From: JAICUY01 sp035708065 | GTDB taxonomy: Bacteria; Chloroflexota; Limnocylindria; QHBO01 | NCBI GenBank assembly: GCA_035708065.1 | Contig: DASSTC010000002.1 | Span: 1-37,271 of the forward strand | DNA length: 37,271 nucleotides | Reading direction: 5' to 3' | Notes under the pieces: model-generated | What the model saw: only the letters and a program-made list of their open reading frames with translations | What the model was told of the DNA's origin: nothing | The model's database searches: none | Shown here: positions 35,841-37,271 of the stretch, in pieces | Layout: every line of letters starts with the position of its first letter | Position numbering within the stretch: the first letter of the stretch is position 1 | Translations under genes and position numbers: made by a program

Positions 35841-36746
35841 TCAGCCAGGTTGCGGCTCCGGGTTGGCAGGCTGCGACGGGTCCGCATCGGTCCTGGCAGA
35901 CCGATCCATCCAGGCGCCGGGCGTGCCCCAGTGCTTCACGTGGCGCAGCACGAAGAATCCGCCGGCCAGCACGATCCCGATGATGCCGATCCAGATGGCA
36001 GTCGGCACACCGAGGATGGTCCAGTTGTTGACCCGGTACAGCTCGAGCACCGACCGAACGGCGCCGTACCAGACGATGTAGAGCAGCGCGATGTCGCCGT
36101 CATAGAGCTTCCTCGCGAACCGATACGCCACGTACAGCAGGACCGCCATGCCGATCAGGTTGAGAATCGCCTCGTAGGCGAACATCGGCACGAACCGCGT
36201 CGTGTCGACCGGAAAGGCGATCGGATCCCACGGCGTTCCTGCCCGGTGGGCGGCGTCGATCTGGATGCCCCACGGCAGGCAGGGCGGATAGCCCTGCGTG
36301 CCGCAGACCGAGGTTGGCGGGCCGTAGAGCTCCTGGTTGACGAAGTTGCCGAGCCGGCCGATGGCCTGGCCGAGCAGGAGCGCCGGGGCAAAGATGTCGA
36401 GCCAGCGCGCCGTCGAGAGCCGGTTCCAGCGGCAGTACAGCCAGATGCCGAAGGCGCCGCCGGCGACCGCGCCCGGGATACCGATCCCGCCGTTCCACAC
36501 CTGGGGGATGAGCCACGGGTTCTGGCTGTAGAAGCTCCACATGTGGATCACGTGGTAGAGCCGCGCGGCGACGACGCTGGTGATGATCACCAGCAGCAGC
36601 ATCGACCAGCCCTGCTCGGGATCCTCGCCGCGTCGCTTCGCCTCACGGCTGCCGAGCAGCGCGGCGATCAGCACCGCCGAGGCGATGATGATGCCGTACC
36701 AGTGGACCTCGATCGGGCCGATGCGAAGGGCGACGGGATCGATCAC
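35841..36746 (-). CDS. lgt: Prolipoprotein diacylglyceryl transferase
   Basis: This membrane enzyme transfers diacylglycerol to the lipobox Cys of prolipoproteins. The 301-aa product has seven hydrophobic helices; RIGPIEVHWYGIIIA at the start, GGIGIPGAVAGG and the signature GQAIGRLGNFVNQELYG with the essential Arg. The C-terminal YGAVRSVLELYR segment is typical. The C-terminus is a Pro/Asp-rich cytoplasmic tail (RTDADPSQPANPEPQPG). The GTG start lies 7 nt after a TAGAAT box. It precedes the synthase gene by 22 bp on the same strand. Confidence 0.95.
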   Translation of the reverse strand: MIDPVALRIGPIEVHWYGIIIASAVLIAALLGSREAKRRGEDPEQGWSMLLLVIITSVVAARLYHVIHMWSFYSQNPWLIPQVWNGGIGIPGAVAGGAFGIWLYCRWNRLSTARWLDIFAPALLLGQAIGRLGNFVNQELYGPPTSVCGTQGYPPCLPWGIQIDAAHRAGTPWDPIAFPVDTTRFVPMFAYEAILNLIGMAVLLYVAYRFARKLYDGDIALLYIVWYGAVRSVLELYRVNNWTILGVPTAIWIGIIGIVLAGGFFVLRHVKHWGTPGAWMDRSARTDADPSQPANPEPQPG

Positions 36747-36753
36747 GCCGTCG

Positions 36754-36759
36754 ATTCTA
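36754..36759 (-). promoter_or_regulatory. -10 box (TAGAAT) for lgt
   Basis: On the minus strand TAGAAT runs from 36759 to 36754 and ends 7 nt before the lgt GTG at 36746. Hexamer and spacing are identical to those at upp. No Shine-Dalgarno is present. Confidence 0.5.
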
Positions 36760-36884
36760 CCGTCGCCCTCTCCCCTCGTCGCCCGACGCTGTCAGCGGCG
36801 GGCCGCTGGGCGTCTCCGAGCGGAGATCGTCGTGCGGGCGCCCTGCGGCTCGACTGCGGCAGCCTGCGGGGCTCGTGGGCTTGA

Positions 36885-36933
36885 GCGATCGGCTACGCGG
36901 TTCCGCGATCGGCTACGCGGTTCCGCGATCGGC
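36885..36933. repeat. 20-bp tandem repeat at the 3' end of the BTAD regulator gene
   Basis: Two perfect 20-bp units (36885-36904 and 36905-36924) and a partial third (36925-36933) are seen; read on the minus strand the unit is GATCGCGGAACCGCGTAGCC. The 36905-36924 unit holds the last codons (Asp-Arg-Gly-Thr-Ala) and the TAG stop of the regulator; the other full unit lies downstream of the stop. The rest of the gap to lgt (36760-36884) shows no gene. Confidence 0.9.
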
Positions 36934-37271
36934 CAGCAGGCCGTGGGCCGACTCCGCTGCGCCGGCTTCTCCATCGAGCGACTGCGCCTGGCGCATGCAG
37001 GCCGCCGCGGCCCTTCGCTCGCCGCGATGGGCGTAGCGCCTGGCGAGGTCGAGCAGCATCTCCACGCATGCGGCGCGCAACGCCGTGCGCCGCTCCTCCA
37101 CCGGCGTGCTGTCGCCGTAGAACGGAACGTCGTCGAGATAGTCGCCGCGGTACAGGCTGCGCGCCTCTTCGAGGAGGCGCAGCTGCTCAGCCTCGTTGAC
37201 CGATGCGCCCGAACCGGCGATCGCTTCGAACTGGGCGACATCGCTCCACGCCACGACTTCCGGAGCCAGGC
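36913..37271 (-). CDS. BTAD-domain transcriptional regulator, C-terminal part (runs off window)
   Basis: Only the last about 119 residues are inside the window; the 5' part continues past 37271. The visible sequence is the helical bacterial transcriptional activator domain (BTAD, PF03704) found in SARP/AfsR-type regulators: WSDVAQFEAIAGSG, then EQLRLLEEARSLYRGDYLDDVPF and AACVEMLLDLARRYAHRGERRAAAACMRQA. A winged-helix DNA-binding domain is expected upstream, outside the window. The BTAD is close to the C-terminus, so this is not a long AfsR with ATPase domains. Its stop lies in a 20-bp tandem repeat. Confidence 0.78.
   Translation of the reverse strand, partial: LAPEVVAWSDVAQFEAIAGSGASVNEAEQLRLLEEARSLYRGDYLDDVPFYGDSTPVEERRTALRAACVEMLLDLARRYAHRGERRAAAACMRQAQSLDGEAGAAESAHGLLADRGTA

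Overview
The window is a 37.3 kb stretch of a GC-rich (roughly 70% G+C by eye) bacterial chromosome with tightly packed genes, frequent GTG and TTG starts and many 4-bp ATGA/GTGA overlaps. The gene set (bactofilin, homoserine kinase, FadN-FadA-FadE style beta-oxidation operon, SseB-like protein, GC-rich housekeeping genes) fits an uncultured Chloroflexota lineage such as Limnocylindria/Ellin6529. Actinomycetota is the main alternative; this placement is inference. I see no phage, insertion sequence, CRISPR array, rRNA or tRNA gene.

Layout. 0.1-2.2 kb: a degenerate class III cyclase domain fused to a NarL-type response regulator (minus) diverges from a fluoride module (plus): fluoride riboswitch, crcB, DUF190. 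2.3-7.7 kb (plus): zinc peptidase, 3-methyladenine DNA glycosylase I, homoserine kinase, ABC-F ATPase, EamA transporter. 7.6-9.4 kb (minus): aspartokinase and a HAD hydrolase. 9.4-11.8 kb (plus): MutY-like glycosylase, a peroxiredoxin-like protein without a peroxidatic cysteine, and a zinc alcohol dehydrogenase. 11.8-14.1 kb (minus): gltX and an SseB-family gene. 14.3-15.4 kb (plus): a small DUF6582-like protein and a DUF554 membrane protein. 15.4-17.1 kb (minus): bactofilin and an asparaginase. 17.4-22.4 kb (plus): upp, thioredoxin-type arsC, Nudix, malate dehydrogenase, citrate synthase, MBL hydrolase. 22.5-30.2 kb (plus): a TetR-controlled fatty-acid degradation operon (tetR, fadN, fadA, fadE, acyl-CoA ligase) with a readable promoter and an 18-bp operator. 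30.2-37.3 kb (mostly minus): transsulfuration enzymes (cystathionine gamma-synthase/lyase, cysteine/cystathionine beta-synthase), mmsA, lgt, two membrane proteins, a small acidic protein, and the 3' part of a BTAD regulator.

Signals not explained by gene content: (i) the 8-mer GCATCGGT/ACCGATGC occurs about 45 times where about 1 is expected, usually extended to GCATCGGTC, equally on both strands; (ii) three short tandem arrays (periods 17, 14 and 20 bp) each contain a gene's last codons plus its stop codon, with the extra copies downstream of the stop; (iii) many genes have a TANNNT -10 hexamer 6-9 nt before the start codon, suggesting widespread leaderless transcription; (iv) four 11-bp direct repeats sit at about -38 to -81 upstream of gltX; (v) a palindrome in front of the fluoride riboswitch seems to carry both -10 boxes of a divergent promoter pair. 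No complete novel multi-gene system is visible; the most unusual material is in these DNA-level patterns.
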